This document shows positions 19,595 to 27,627 of a stretch of DNA of 64,000 nt, piece by piece. The notes under the pieces are model-generated. The model saw nothing but the letters and a program-made list of their open reading frames with translations, had not been told where the DNA came from and did no database searches. This DNA is from Synechococcus sp. KORDI-52 (lineage in GTDB: Bacteria > Cyanobacteriota > Cyanobacteriia > PCC-6307 > Cyanobiaceae), in assembly GCF_000737595.1 (NCBI RefSeq), contig NZ_CP006271.1, forward strand, positions 1 through 64,000, given 5' to 3'. The first letter of the stretch is position 1. Each line of letters begins with the position of its first letter. The position numbers were made by a program, and so were the translations under genes.

Positions 19595-19870
19595 ATGCCT
19601 GCAGACCCCCTTACTGATGCCGTCAGCACACGGATCTGCAAACACATGAACGACGACCATTCCGAAGCGGTGCTCGCCTACGCCAAGCACTACGGCGGCG
19701 TCAGCAATCCCGCTGCAGCACGCATGGTGTCTGTGAAAGCAGAAACCATGGAACTGGAGGTAGATGGCGCCAGCGTCAGCATTGCCTTCGATCACACCCT
19801 CACCGACAGCGAAGACGCCCACCGCACCTTGGTGGCGATGCTGAGGGCAATGCCCAAAGAAAGCGCCTGA
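19595..19870 (+). CDS. DUF2470 protein, heme-utilisation-like
   Basis: A 91-residue stand-alone domain related to the C-terminal part of HugZ-type and pyridoxamine-oxidase-like heme proteins (DUF2470). The signature is ICKHMNDDHSEAVLAYAKHYGG near the N-terminus, with acidic and histidine residues. Relatives bind heme or act in tetrapyrrole metabolism, which would suit a cell making much bilin, but that is inference. ATG 19595 is preferred over the TTG three codons upstream. Confidence 0.75.
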   Translation: MPADPLTDAVSTRICKHMNDDHSEAVLAYAKHYGGVSNPAAARMVSVKAETMELEVDGASVSIAFDHTLTDSEDAHRTLVAMLRAMPKESA

Positions 19871-19924
19871 TCTCGGACCGATTCGGCCCAGCAGTGGAAG
19901 GCTCGTTGCAGTGACCGACCTGCT

Positions 19925-20569
19925 GTGCATCGCGCGCTCCTGACCTTTGCCCAAGCCCTGCTGATCGAGCCCCGCTGCCCGATCTGTTATGGACCCTGGG
20001 ACAGCCCACTGCCTCCGACGGCTACCTGCACCACGTGCATGGACGCACTTGCTCTCCCTTCACAGGGACTCAAGGGCTTGCTGCCATTGCCTTGGTGCGC
20101 CCTGGGGACTTACGCAGGCCCGCTGCGGCAGCTGCTGCTGAAGCTGCGTGAACGGCGCCAAGGCAAAGCTCTTGCGGCCTTGGTGCAGCTGCTGTCGGAC
20201 CGCTTCACCCTGCCTGCAACAGCAGTGCTGGTGCCGATTCCAAGCTGGAAGCGGCGACGATCCAACCCCCTGCCACAGCGCATTGCCCTGGGATTGGGCC
20301 GGCCAACGGAAGAGCTGCTGCACCGCACCCGTGCCGGGTTAAGCCAACACCATCTGAACAAACGCCAACGCCAAACCAACCTGATGGGTGTGTTCCAGAC
20401 CTGCCCCCTCCCCCATCATCAGGCGCTCAGCTCGGTCTGGCTCGTGGACGACATCCTCACGACCGGGTCCACCGCATTGGCAGCCCGTCAGGCCCTTGAA
20501 GCTGCTGGACACCGCGTGGCTGGATTGATCTGCCTGGGACGAACCCCCTCAAAAGAGCGCAGGCGGTGA
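19925..20569 (+). CDS. comF: ComF-family phosphoribosyltransferase-like protein
   Basis: A 214-residue competence-associated protein. The N-terminal zinc ribbon has CPICYG and CTTCMD (residues about 18-43), and the C-terminal PRTase fold ends in the PRPP-binding loop VWLVDDILTTGSTALAA. ComF is needed for DNA uptake in transformable bacteria including cyanobacteria, probably at single-strand entry. The start is GTG 19925. Confidence 0.88.
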   Translation: MHRALLTFAQALLIEPRCPICYGPWDSPLPPTATCTTCMDALALPSQGLKGLLPLPWCALGTYAGPLRQLLLKLRERRQGKALAALVQLLSDRFTLPATAVLVPIPSWKRRRSNPLPQRIALGLGRPTEELLHRTRAGLSQHHLNKRQRQTNLMGVFQTCPLPHHQALSSVWLVDDILTTGSTALAARQALEAAGHRVAGLICLGRTPSKERRR

Positions 20570-20599
20570 TTTAAGATTCGCGAGTCGCTTCGGCGGCGC

Positions 20600-20672
20600 G
20601 CCGGGATAGCTCAGTTGGTAGAGCAGGCGACTGAAAATCGCCGTGTCCCCAGTTCAAATCTGGGTCCTGGCA
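20600..20672 (+). tRNA. tRNA-Phe (anticodon GAA)
   Basis: 73-base cloverleaf: acceptor GCCGGGA/TCCTGGC with one G-T pair and discriminator A, D-arm GCTC/GAGC, anticodon loop CTGAAAA giving GAA, T-arm CCCAG/CTGGG with TTCAAAT. It marks the edge of the housekeeping block, about 1.6 kb before the phycobilisome region. Confidence 0.97.
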
Positions 20673-20756
20673 TCAATAGATGCCAAAACTGCCGTGTCAT
20701 TCATCTCACCGGATGCAGGCACAGATCGTGTTTTCGACAACGCCGACAGTTTCGCC

Positions 20757-20933
20757 ATGGTGTTTGACCGCACTTGGAAGCAACTGCGAAGCAGCAGCAA
20801 GGCTGAACTCAGCCAAGAGGAACATCTCGAAGCGGTGCTCGAGGCGATGGCCGATCACCCCTTCCTGATCAGTTCACCCGAAATGGCACGCCAGGTGGCC
20901 GCCTTCCGGATCAGGCTGCTGGAGCTGGCCTGA
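20757..20933 (+). CDS. Small conserved-looking hypothetical protein
   Basis: A 58-residue soluble, mostly helical protein starting MVFDRTWKQLRSS at ATG 20757. The frame continues upstream into tRNA-Phe, so the longer reading cannot be right; a GTG at 20694 is the only other reasonable start. It ends one base before a convergent gene. No family recognised. Confidence 0.5.
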   Translation: MVFDRTWKQLRSSSKAELSQEEHLEAVLEAMADHPFLISSPEMARQVAAFRIRLLELA

Positions 20934-21434
20934 TCAGGCGGAGAGCAGATCGATCTGGGGATCATCCACATATTCCGTGTCATCGCTGAGGGTCTCATCA
21001 CTGAAGGCCTCGTCCTCGACTCGGTCGTCGTCCATCTCAGATGTTTCTGAGATCTCGTCATCGTGCGCTGCTGAAGCCTCCTCGGCGTGGGAATCAGCAT
21101 GGAGCGTCACGACCTCGCCTGGGATTAGACGATCACGAAGCATCCGCACCTTCTCTTCGCTGGCCAGGAGCAGTTCGCCGGCGTCATCACTGACCGCTGA
21201 GATTTCCGCATCCGCCAGCTGCTGGCCCTCAATGTCGGCCAACCGCGTTTCCAGTTCCATCAAACGATCCGCCAGCGTTTCCACCACTTCACTGAGACTG
21301 AGCAGATGGGTGCACAGCTGTTGCTCGAACGCGGTGCGCGGGGGGGTGGTGGTCACCGAGCTGGCCTCGTGTTGAGAAATTTCGCTGATGGTATCGATGC
21401 TGAGCTTCGTGTCCACGGCCCTGGGAAAAACCAC
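20934..21434 (-). CDS. Acidic coiled-coil hypothetical protein
   Basis: A 166-residue soluble protein with two parts: residues about 35-75 form a heptad-rich helix (LLSLSEVVETLADRLMELETRLADIE), and the C-terminal third is strongly acidic and low in complexity (Asp/Glu/Ser runs). Such a layout suggests a self-associating or adaptor protein. No family recognised. It diverges from the membrane protein gene at 21476. Confidence 0.65.
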   Translation of the reverse strand: MVFPRAVDTKLSIDTISEISQHEASSVTTTPPRTAFEQQLCTHLLSLSEVVETLADRLMELETRLADIEGQQLADAEISAVSDDAGELLLASEEKVRMLRDRLIPGEVVTLHADSHAEEASAAHDDEISETSEMDDDRVEDEAFSDETLSDDTEYVDDPQIDLLSA

Positions 21435-21475
21435 GACTCGCCTAAATTTCCCAGGGCTTTCGAGCGATTGAAGAG

Positions 21476-22132
21476 ATGTCCAGGCTGAAGACAGGGCTGA
21501 AGGTCACCGCCTGGGTTGCCGTCTTCATTGTTGCTGTGATTTATCTGCATCGTTACGGCATCGCACCGCTGCAAAGCGCCGTGAATGACATGGGCATCTG
21601 GGCCCCACTCGGCCTGTTCCTGCTGCGGGGGGTGAGCATCATCCTGCCGGCGTTACCGAGTTCGGTGTATTCCCTGCTGGCCGGCTCGCTGCTGGGCTTC
21701 AAAGCGGGCTACCTCACGATCGTCTTCTCAGATCTGGTGTTCTGCAGCGCGGCCTTTTTCATCGCCCGCCGGTGGGGACGCGGCCCGGTGAGCCGTCTGG
21801 TGGGAGCCAGCGCAATGAAACGCATCGATGGGTTCAGCAAGAACCAGCTGGAAGGCAACTTCTTTTTGATGACAGGCCTGCTGATGACCGGGCTCTTTGA
21901 TTTCCTGAGCTATGCCATCGGGATCAGCCGCACCCACTGGCGTCTCTTTGCACCAGCCCTGCTGATCAGCGTGCTGATCAGCGATTCCATCATCGTGGCC
22001 GTCGGCTCGGGTGTGGCTCAGGGAGCAAGCCTCACCCTGGGTTTGGCTCTGCTTGCGATGTTTGCCCTCGCCACCATCACAGGCCTTGTGAAAAGGAAAT
22101 CCTCAGCGATCCCCTCGGACAACGCCTCATGA
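21476..22132 (+). CDS. TVP38/TMEM64 (VTT-domain) membrane protein
   Basis: A 218-residue inner-membrane protein with about five to six hydrophobic segments. The central VTT-domain signature is visible: LLRGVSIILPALPSSVYSLLAGSLLGF, then ARRWGRGPVSRLVG and NFFLMTGLLMTGLFDFLSYAIG. Relatives (DedA/TMEM64) act in lipid scrambling or membrane homeostasis. The transported molecule is unknown. Last gene before the phycobilisome block. Confidence 0.85.
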   Translation: MSRLKTGLKVTAWVAVFIVAVIYLHRYGIAPLQSAVNDMGIWAPLGLFLLRGVSIILPALPSSVYSLLAGSLLGFKAGYLTIVFSDLVFCSAAFFIARRWGRGPVSRLVGASAMKRIDGFSKNQLEGNFFLMTGLLMTGLFDFLSYAIGISRTHWRLFAPALLISVLISDSIIVAVGSGVAQGASLTLGLALLAMFALATITGLVKRKSSAIPSDNAS

Positions 22133-22241
22133 AACGAAGCGCAAGGGATGACTGCAGATGCATGTCGATTCCCACGAACCGCTGACTGGGTCGAGGAAAT
22201 TCCTGGACACTGGTTACATTCGAGTTGATCGGCGTTTCTCG

Positions 22242-22667
22242 ATGAGCGCACTGGCAGATCCGAGAATTGCCGTCCTGCAGAACCAGGCCGGCAGCAGCGG
22301 TGAGCTGGATCTACCAGTGGGAGACGGTTGTTTTCGGATCAACCTCCGTGATGAAAACATCGCGCTCTGGCAGGAGACATTTGATCAACACACCACGGCA
22401 GCCAACCTTCTGCTGGCTTGCGAAGAGAGCAATGGGGATCTCAAGGACACGCGCCTGACCTGGGTGGTGGGATCTGCCATCCGTACAGCGACAGCCTCAA
22501 GCCCAGACGCCGTCGGCTGGCTGTTGGCGCAGTTGGGGGTACCAACTGAACTCACGGAAGCAGCCATCAGCCGTTGCCCTGGGTTGGGGGATGACCTGGT
22601 CTGGGCCTTTTACCTGGAACGCCACGGCTGGCTGATCGCCACGCCGGTGGCCAGCGTCAACCCTTGA
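22242..22667 (+). CDS. Unknown protein at the start of the phycobilisome region, coupled to aplA
   Basis: A 141-residue soluble protein (MSALADPRIAVLQ start; an in-frame ATG at 22158 would give 169). It has an N-terminal beta-rich half and a helical half, with no recognised domain. Its stop overlaps the next gene's TTG start (TTGA), so it is translated together with the allophycocyanin-like gene aplA. That coupling and its place at the region border suggest a role in phycobilisome assembly, but nothing in the sequence defines it. Confidence 0.6.
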   Translation: MSALADPRIAVLQNQAGSSGELDLPVGDGCFRINLRDENIALWQETFDQHTTAANLLLACEESNGDLKDTRLTWVVGSAIRTATASSPDAVGWLLAQLGVPTELTEAAISRCPGLGDDLVWAFYLERHGWLIATPVASVNP

Positions 22668-23239
22668 ACCTTCAAAACACCGACTTCAAGACCCTGGTGC
22701 AAACCGCACAGGTTCAAGGGCTGAGCCTCAACCAAGATTTGCCGCAGACCACGCTCCGCATTCTTGAGCGTGCTGATCAAGCCCAACGCCAACTCACGAA
22801 CGATGAGCTCGCAACGATCTGCCAGGCCTCCGGCATGGATGTCTCGCTCCCTGACAGCCTGATCCAACGATCAGATCAGCTGGTGAACCAGGCGCGGGGT
22901 CATCTGCTTGCAACCCAGCCGCATCTGGTGCAACCGGGCGGGGCTCTCTACCCGCAGGACAGAGCAGATGCCTGCTGGCGCGACTGCTGGAACTTTCTAC
23001 GAGTGATCACCTACGCGGTGGCCTGCAACCAGAGCTGCTTTACCAACCCGAGCGGCATGGCCGCCATTAGGGAGCTGTACAGACGAATGAACGTGCCCAT
23101 CGAGGGGATGAACATCGCCCTCGGTCAGCTCAGAGAGAAGACCCTGGAAGGGGTCTCGCGATCGAACAACCGTCAGTTGATCCGCGACTGCTTCCAGCAC
23201 CTACACGCCGAGCTCAACAAATCTGCAGTTAAGAGCTGA
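22664..23239 (+). CDS. aplA: Allophycocyanin-like protein AplA
   Basis: A 191-residue phycobiliprotein-fold protein, diverged from the antenna subunits. The region that normally holds the bilin cysteine reads DACWRDCWNFLRVITYAV (Cys104 and Cys108), followed by more cysteines at 121 and 125, so a covalent bilin is possible. AplA-type proteins occur at the edge of marine Synechococcus phycobilisome loci; their function (photosensor or minor core subunit) is not settled. Start TTG 22664 overlaps the previous stop. Confidence 0.7.
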   Translation: MNLQNTDFKTLVQTAQVQGLSLNQDLPQTTLRILERADQAQRQLTNDELATICQASGMDVSLPDSLIQRSDQLVNQARGHLLATQPHLVQPGGALYPQDRADACWRDCWNFLRVITYAVACNQSCFTNPSGMAAIRELYRRMNVPIEGMNIALGQLREKTLEGVSRSNNRQLIRDCFQHLHAELNKSAVKS

Positions 23240-23310
23240 TAAGCGCCACCACCAAAATTTTTTGTTCAAGAGAGGATTACACCCAAGTATTTCTACTCAC
23301 GGAGCACCCC

Positions 23311-24069
23311 ATGGCCATCCCGCTTCTTGGGTACCCGCTCAACACCCAAAACGGTCGCGTTAGCAACCTGGCCGGCGACAACAGCACCATCAAGCCCCAA
23401 ACGTATGCCTCCTCTGCAGCGGGCGATGACAGCGCCAGAACAGAGATGGACAGCTTGATTGAACAGGCCTATCGCCAAGTCTTCTTTCATGCGATGCGCA
23501 GTGATCGCGAACCGTTCCTGGAATCACAGCTCCGGAGCGGCAACATCACGGTTCGGGATTTCATCCGAGGTCTGCTGCTGTCGGAACGCTTCCAGCAGGG
23601 CTACTACCAGTGCAACTCGAACTACCGGATGGTGGATCAGGTGGTGGGACGTGTGCTCGGGCGCCCGACCCATGGCGACGCCGAACGCCGGGCCTGGTCG
23701 ATCGTGATCGGAGAGAAGGGCTTTACCGCCTTCATCGACGCCCTACTCGACAGCCCGGAATATATGAACTGCTTCGGGTACGACTTGGTACCGCAGCAGC
23801 GCTCGCGCGTGCTGCCCGGGCGGCCCCTTGGGGAAATCCCGATCTACCAACAATTCCCGCGCTACGGAACCGACTGGCGCGACGCCCTTCAAGATCGGGC
23901 GCCTATCCATCAAGGTGCGCTGTCAGAGCGACTGGAGGTTGCTGCCACTTGGGTCAACGAGGAACCCCCTGCTTTCGCTCTCAAGCTCTGGCTCGGCCTG
24001 TTTGCCGTCGGTGGATTCGAAATCGCGCGGGTGCTCCTTACCATCGTTGTCGCGATGCTGCGCAACTGA
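23311..24069 (+). CDS. cpcG2: Rod-core/membrane linker CpcG2 (CpcL-like)
   Basis: A 252-residue linker with one PBS-linker domain at about residues 45-175 (EQAYRQVFFHAMRSD, QLRSGNITVRDFIRGLL, FGYDLVPQ). The C-terminal 35 residues are strongly hydrophobic (ALKLWLGLFAVGGFEIARV, then LLTIVVAML), long enough to cross the membrane. This resembles CpcL (CpcG2 of Synechocystis), which anchors core-less rods to photosystem I, rather than CpcG1, which docks rods to the core. Function as a PSI-linked antenna anchor is inference from that tail. Confidence 0.85.
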   Translation: MAIPLLGYPLNTQNGRVSNLAGDNSTIKPQTYASSAAGDDSARTEMDSLIEQAYRQVFFHAMRSDREPFLESQLRSGNITVRDFIRGLLLSERFQQGYYQCNSNYRMVDQVVGRVLGRPTHGDAERRAWSIVIGEKGFTAFIDALLDSPEYMNCFGYDLVPQQRSRVLPGRPLGEIPIYQQFPRYGTDWRDALQDRAPIHQGALSERLEVAATWVNEEPPAFALKLWLGLFAVGGFEIARVLLTIVVAMLRN

Positions 24070-24070
24070 G

Positions 24071-24790
24071 ATGTCGATGCCCAAATCAGGGGCTCTGAAT
24101 CTGCGTGAGTGGACGGCACCCGAAACGTGCGGAGCAACAAGCTCAGTCACAAATCCAGTCGATGCTCGAGGGGCTGACTGGAGCGGTCAGGACTTGGGAG
24201 AACTCGACCTAAGAGACGCCAAGCTCTGTCGCTGTGATCTGCGCGGAACAAACCTCAGCCAGTGCCAACTCGAAGGCGCTGATTTACGCCTGGCGCGTTA
24301 CGACCAAACCACCCTGGTGCCTGAGGGCTTTGCACTGAACACAAGCGGTGCCGTTGGCCCCGGGGCCAAGCTGAATGGGGCTTTTCTCAACAGCACAGAT
24401 CTGCGCGGGATGGACCTCAGGGGAAGCGTGTTGATGGGTGCCTATCTGAGTGGTTCAGATCTGAGTGGAGCTTTGCTCGATGGCGTTTCCTTAGCAGGCG
24501 CTGACCTGCGATCAGCCACGTTTCGCGGAGCCATGTGCCGGGGAACCCGTTTCGGAACCTGCGAGATGGACATGGCCGATCTTCGCGGCGCCAACCTTGA
24601 GGGGGCAGCCCTCGAAACCGTTACATCAATTCGCGGGGCGGACTTTTCTCTCTGCACCGGGCTGGAGGATCAAATTGGTGCTCTGCTCAGTCGATCCGTC
24701 CAGGAACTCGACTGCTGGAATCCGATGACCCGCTCCACGACAAGGGCAAGCCTTGAGTCCCTGATCAAGGGGCAAGGGACAGACGCCTAA
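24071..24790 (+). CDS. Pentapeptide-repeat protein
   Basis: A 239-residue protein whose middle (about residues 30-210) consists of A(D/N)LxX repeats, for example LDLRDAKLCRCDLRGTNLSQC and LRGMDLRGSVLMGAYL, which fold as a right-handed quadrilateral beta-helix. The start ATG 24071 follows the CpcG2 stop by one base, so it is co-transcribed and likely coupled. Pentapeptide proteins often serve as scaffolds; here the context points to the phycobilisome, but no activity can be read. Confidence 0.8.
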   Translation: MSMPKSGALNLREWTAPETCGATSSVTNPVDARGADWSGQDLGELDLRDAKLCRCDLRGTNLSQCQLEGADLRLARYDQTTLVPEGFALNTSGAVGPGAKLNGAFLNSTDLRGMDLRGSVLMGAYLSGSDLSGALLDGVSLAGADLRSATFRGAMCRGTRFGTCEMDMADLRGANLEGAALETVTSIRGADFSLCTGLEDQIGALLSRSVQELDCWNPMTRSTTRASLESLIKGQGTDA

Positions 24791-24962
24791 AGCGAGTCAT
24801 TGGTATCCGAACTTCTCCGACAGAACCCGCCGAGATCGCGGTCACGGCGGAGGAATCAGTGCGTGACGCAACAGTCGGACACAATTGATTGAGGTTTATA
24901 AAGAATGCTCTTCGGGCATGACCTTGTGAAGGACTATTAGTCGAACCACTGCGTGTGAATTC

Positions 24963-25847
24963 ATGCCTTTCGGTCCAGCCTCGCTTCTGGGGGTCGAACG
25001 CTTCTCTGAGGAGAGTGAAGCCCCTCTCGAGCTGATCCCAGGCGATGAGGACGCCAGGAAAGAACAGATCATCCGTGCTGTGTACAAGCAAGTGCTTGGC
25101 AACGCTTACGTGATGGACAGCGAACGGCAGATCGTCGAAGAGTCGCAGTTCAAGCTCGGTGAAATCAGCGTCCGTGAGCTGGTTGGCCGCATTGCCAAAA
25201 GCGATCTGTATCGCAGCCGCTTCTTTGATAACTGTGCGCGGTACCGCTACATCGAGCTGGCCTTCCGCCATCTTCTCGGTCGCGCACCTGCTGACTACGC
25301 GGAAATGCGTGAACACGCCGATCGCCTGGACAGCCAAGGGTATGAGGCTGATATCGACAGCTTCTTGAACAGCGCGGAATACCAAAACACCTTTGGCGAA
25401 TGGACGGTCCCTTATCAGCGGGGCTGGAAGACCGAAAGCTGTGCCACCTTGCAGGAATTCACCTGGAGCTTCCAGTTGCTGCGCGGCAACAGCAGCAGCA
25501 GCCTCAAAGGTGATCTTGCAGGCAACAGGAGCAAGCTGGGTGGTTCGGCTTATTTGAACCGAGCCATCGCAGTGGTTCCCCCCTCCTCCAAAGAGACCGC
25601 TGGCTGGAGTTTCCGTCCCTCGACCAACCTTCAGGACGCACCCACACGTCTCGGGGTTGGCGCAGGCGATCAAGGCATCACGTATCGGGTCGAAGTCACG
25701 GCTTACAAAGCCAACAATCTCCGGCGGATTTCCCGCTACACCCGCAGCAACCGCATCTTCTACGTGCCGTTCGACAAGCTCTCAGAGCAGTTCAAACGCA
25801 TCCATAACGAAGGCGGCAAAATCGCCAGCATTACGCCGGTGACTTAA
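24963..25847 (+). CDS. cpeC: Phycoerythrin I rod linker CpeC
   Basis: A 294-residue linker that connects phycoerythrin I hexamers in the rod. The PBS-linker domain lies at about 30-165 (IIRAVYKQVLGNAYVMDSE, ELAFRHLLGRAPADY) and a CpcD-type domain at about 235-294 (YRVEVTAYKANNLRRISR onward). The N-terminus MPFGPASLLGVERFSEESEAP is typical of CpeC in marine strains. First of three consecutive linker genes; 172 bases of non-coding DNA precede it. Confidence 0.88.
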   Translation: MPFGPASLLGVERFSEESEAPLELIPGDEDARKEQIIRAVYKQVLGNAYVMDSERQIVEESQFKLGEISVRELVGRIAKSDLYRSRFFDNCARYRYIELAFRHLLGRAPADYAEMREHADRLDSQGYEADIDSFLNSAEYQNTFGEWTVPYQRGWKTESCATLQEFTWSFQLLRGNSSSSLKGDLAGNRSKLGGSAYLNRAIAVVPPSSKETAGWSFRPSTNLQDAPTRLGVGAGDQGITYRVEVTAYKANNLRRISRYTRSNRIFYVPFDKLSEQFKRIHNEGGKIASITPVT

Positions 25848-25901
25848 GCCACATCCGAATTCCTCTCGACGCTCACGACCACCTATCCCCTCACCAAAAC
25901 A

Positions 25902-27551
25902 ATGGCCAGCACCCAATCTTCCCTTGGTTTCGGCGCAACCAGCAAGTGGAATGATCCCGTCCGCTTCCAGCGCAAGGGAGGAGCAGAACAAAGCGCTGCC
26001 CTCACCAATGGTGAGTTTCTGAAGCAGTCATGTGACCAAATGGCGATTGGGGTAGGTCCCCGCAGTCACGCTGACTGCCCCCATCGCGTCACAAGCGAGT
26101 GCTATTCGCCAGAGGATGACGCGTCTCTGGAAACCGTGGTCAATGCGTCGTATCGACAGGTCTTTGGCAACGCCCACGTGATGGATTTCGAGCGTTGCTC
26201 GGAATTGGAAGCTCAGCTGCGGGACGGTCGTTTGACCGTGCGTGAATTCGTTCGTGGCCTGGCCAAGTCCAGTTTTTACAAGGACCGTTTCTTTAGAAGC
26301 GTTGCCCCACAGCGGGGTGTCGAGCTGACCTTCAAGCACCTGTTGGGCCGAGCGCCTGAAACACAGGCCGAGATCTCAGCGAAAATTGCCCTTCTGGCAG
26401 AACACGGTCACGACGGCTTGGTCGACAGCATCGTCGACTCTGCGGAGTACCTCGAAGTCTTCGGCAGTGACGTGGTGCCCTATGCGCGTTCATGGAGTTC
26501 GCCCGCTGACCTGTCAACAGCAGCCTTCCCCATGCTGGCCGCTCTTCAAAGGAGTTTTGCCGGCAGTGATAGTGCCCGCGGCGCAGGTCCGGCGCTAACC
26601 CGCAGCCTCGCCAATGGTGTGGCTCCTCGCATCAGCCTGCCAAGTCAGCCCATTGGTCTGCGTCCCTCCTCTGGAAGTTTCACGGGCAAGCAGTTCAGCA
26701 GCAAAGCACCTGGGATCACCTCAGGAAAAGATTCCGGACCCATGCGCGGCGACGTGTATGTCACCTTCGGTCTTGGCCAGCGGGAGCAAGAGACTTACCA
26801 ACGTTGCCCAGGTGACGGCCCCGATCAACTCGCTGCACTGATTCGTTCCACCTACAAACAGGTGATGGGCAATCCCCATCTGATGGAATTCGAACGGGTT
26901 GTCTCCGCGGAAAGTAAATTCATCGATGGCTACCTGAGCACACGTGAATTCGTTCGTGCCGTTGGCCTCTCAGCTGAATACAAGCGCCGTTTCTTCGAAA
27001 CCAGTGCCCCGTATCGCTTCATCGAGCTGAACTTCAAGCATTTCCTGGGAAGAGCTCCGCAGTCCCAGGCCGAAATCAGCGAGCACACCAAGATCCTCGC
27101 CGAAGGTGGCTATGAGGCTGAAATCTCCAGCTATGTCGATAGCGCTGAATACCAGAACACCTTTGGTGAAGACACAGTTCCGTTCGCTCGAATCCTCACC
27201 GAAAGCGGCCGCTCTCAAGTTGACTTCAACCGTCAACTGAGCCTGGCAGAAGGGTATGCCGCAAGCGATACGGTGCTCGGAAGTTCCGCCTTGGTGAGTT
27301 CGGTTGCGACAGGCCTAGCGCCCAGTGGCTGGAGCAAAACCACCAGCCGGGCAAACCGCACTGGTACTCAATCTGGCGCACCTGATCCCACCAAGAAGCG
27401 TTTCCGCATTGTTGTTGCTTCTCAGGCTGCTCGTTCGCGTCAACGCACGGCTGGTAACAGTTACGTCGTGTCTGGGAAAGACATGAGCAGCCAAATGAAG
27501 TACATCCATGCACGCGGGGGCAAGATCGTTTCCATCACTGAGGTGATGTAA
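25902..27551 (+). CDS. mpeD: Double phycoerythrin linker MpeD
   Basis: A 549-residue fused linker: an MpeC-like half (PBS-linker domain at about 75-210, preceded by a chromophore-carrying extension) followed by a CpeD-like half (second PBS-linker domain at about 305-440 and a CpcD-type domain at about 500-549). The size and order match the MpeC-CpeD fusion described as MpeD in strain WH8102, a phycourobilin-bearing linker of phycoerythrin II. Cys44 (LKQSCDQMAIG) sits where MpeC has its bilin cysteine. It probably joins the PEI and PEII parts of the rod. Confidence 0.9.
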   Translation: MASTQSSLGFGATSKWNDPVRFQRKGGAEQSAALTNGEFLKQSCDQMAIGVGPRSHADCPHRVTSECYSPEDDASLETVVNASYRQVFGNAHVMDFERCSELEAQLRDGRLTVREFVRGLAKSSFYKDRFFRSVAPQRGVELTFKHLLGRAPETQAEISAKIALLAEHGHDGLVDSIVDSAEYLEVFGSDVVPYARSWSSPADLSTAAFPMLAALQRSFAGSDSARGAGPALTRSLANGVAPRISLPSQPIGLRPSSGSFTGKQFSSKAPGITSGKDSGPMRGDVYVTFGLGQREQETYQRCPGDGPDQLAALIRSTYKQVMGNPHLMEFERVVSAESKFIDGYLSTREFVRAVGLSAEYKRRFFETSAPYRFIELNFKHFLGRAPQSQAEISEHTKILAEGGYEAEISSYVDSAEYQNTFGEDTVPFARILTESGRSQVDFNRQLSLAEGYAASDTVLGSSALVSSVATGLAPSGWSKTTSRANRTGTQSGAPDPTKKRFRIVVASQAARSRQRTAGNSYVVSGKDMSSQMKYIHARGGKIVSITEVM

Positions 27552-27574
27552 GAGCATTCGATTGCTGCACTAGG

Positions 27575-27599
27575 GAGCCACTTTATGAAGGGGTGGCTC
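27575..27599 (+). other. Intercistronic stem-loop between mpeD and cpeE
   Basis: Perfect 7-bp stem GAGCCAC (27575-27581) / GTGGCTC (27593-27599) with an 11-base loop and no T-run after it, so it is not a classical terminator. It lies 24 bases after the mpeD stop and 28 before the cpeE start and could act as a processing or stability element. Confidence 0.55.
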
Positions 27600-27627
27600 A
27601 CTCACATCACCTTCTAATCAGAACAAA

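Noticed and set aside
23234-23252. CTGATAAGCGCC before cpcG2 as another operator copy
   Set aside because: The first half matches, but GGACA is absent, and it overlaps the aplA stop.
20600-24071. tRNA-Phe as an integration site for the phycobilisome locus
   Set aside because: No integrase, transposase or repeated tRNA end was seen near it or at the other side.
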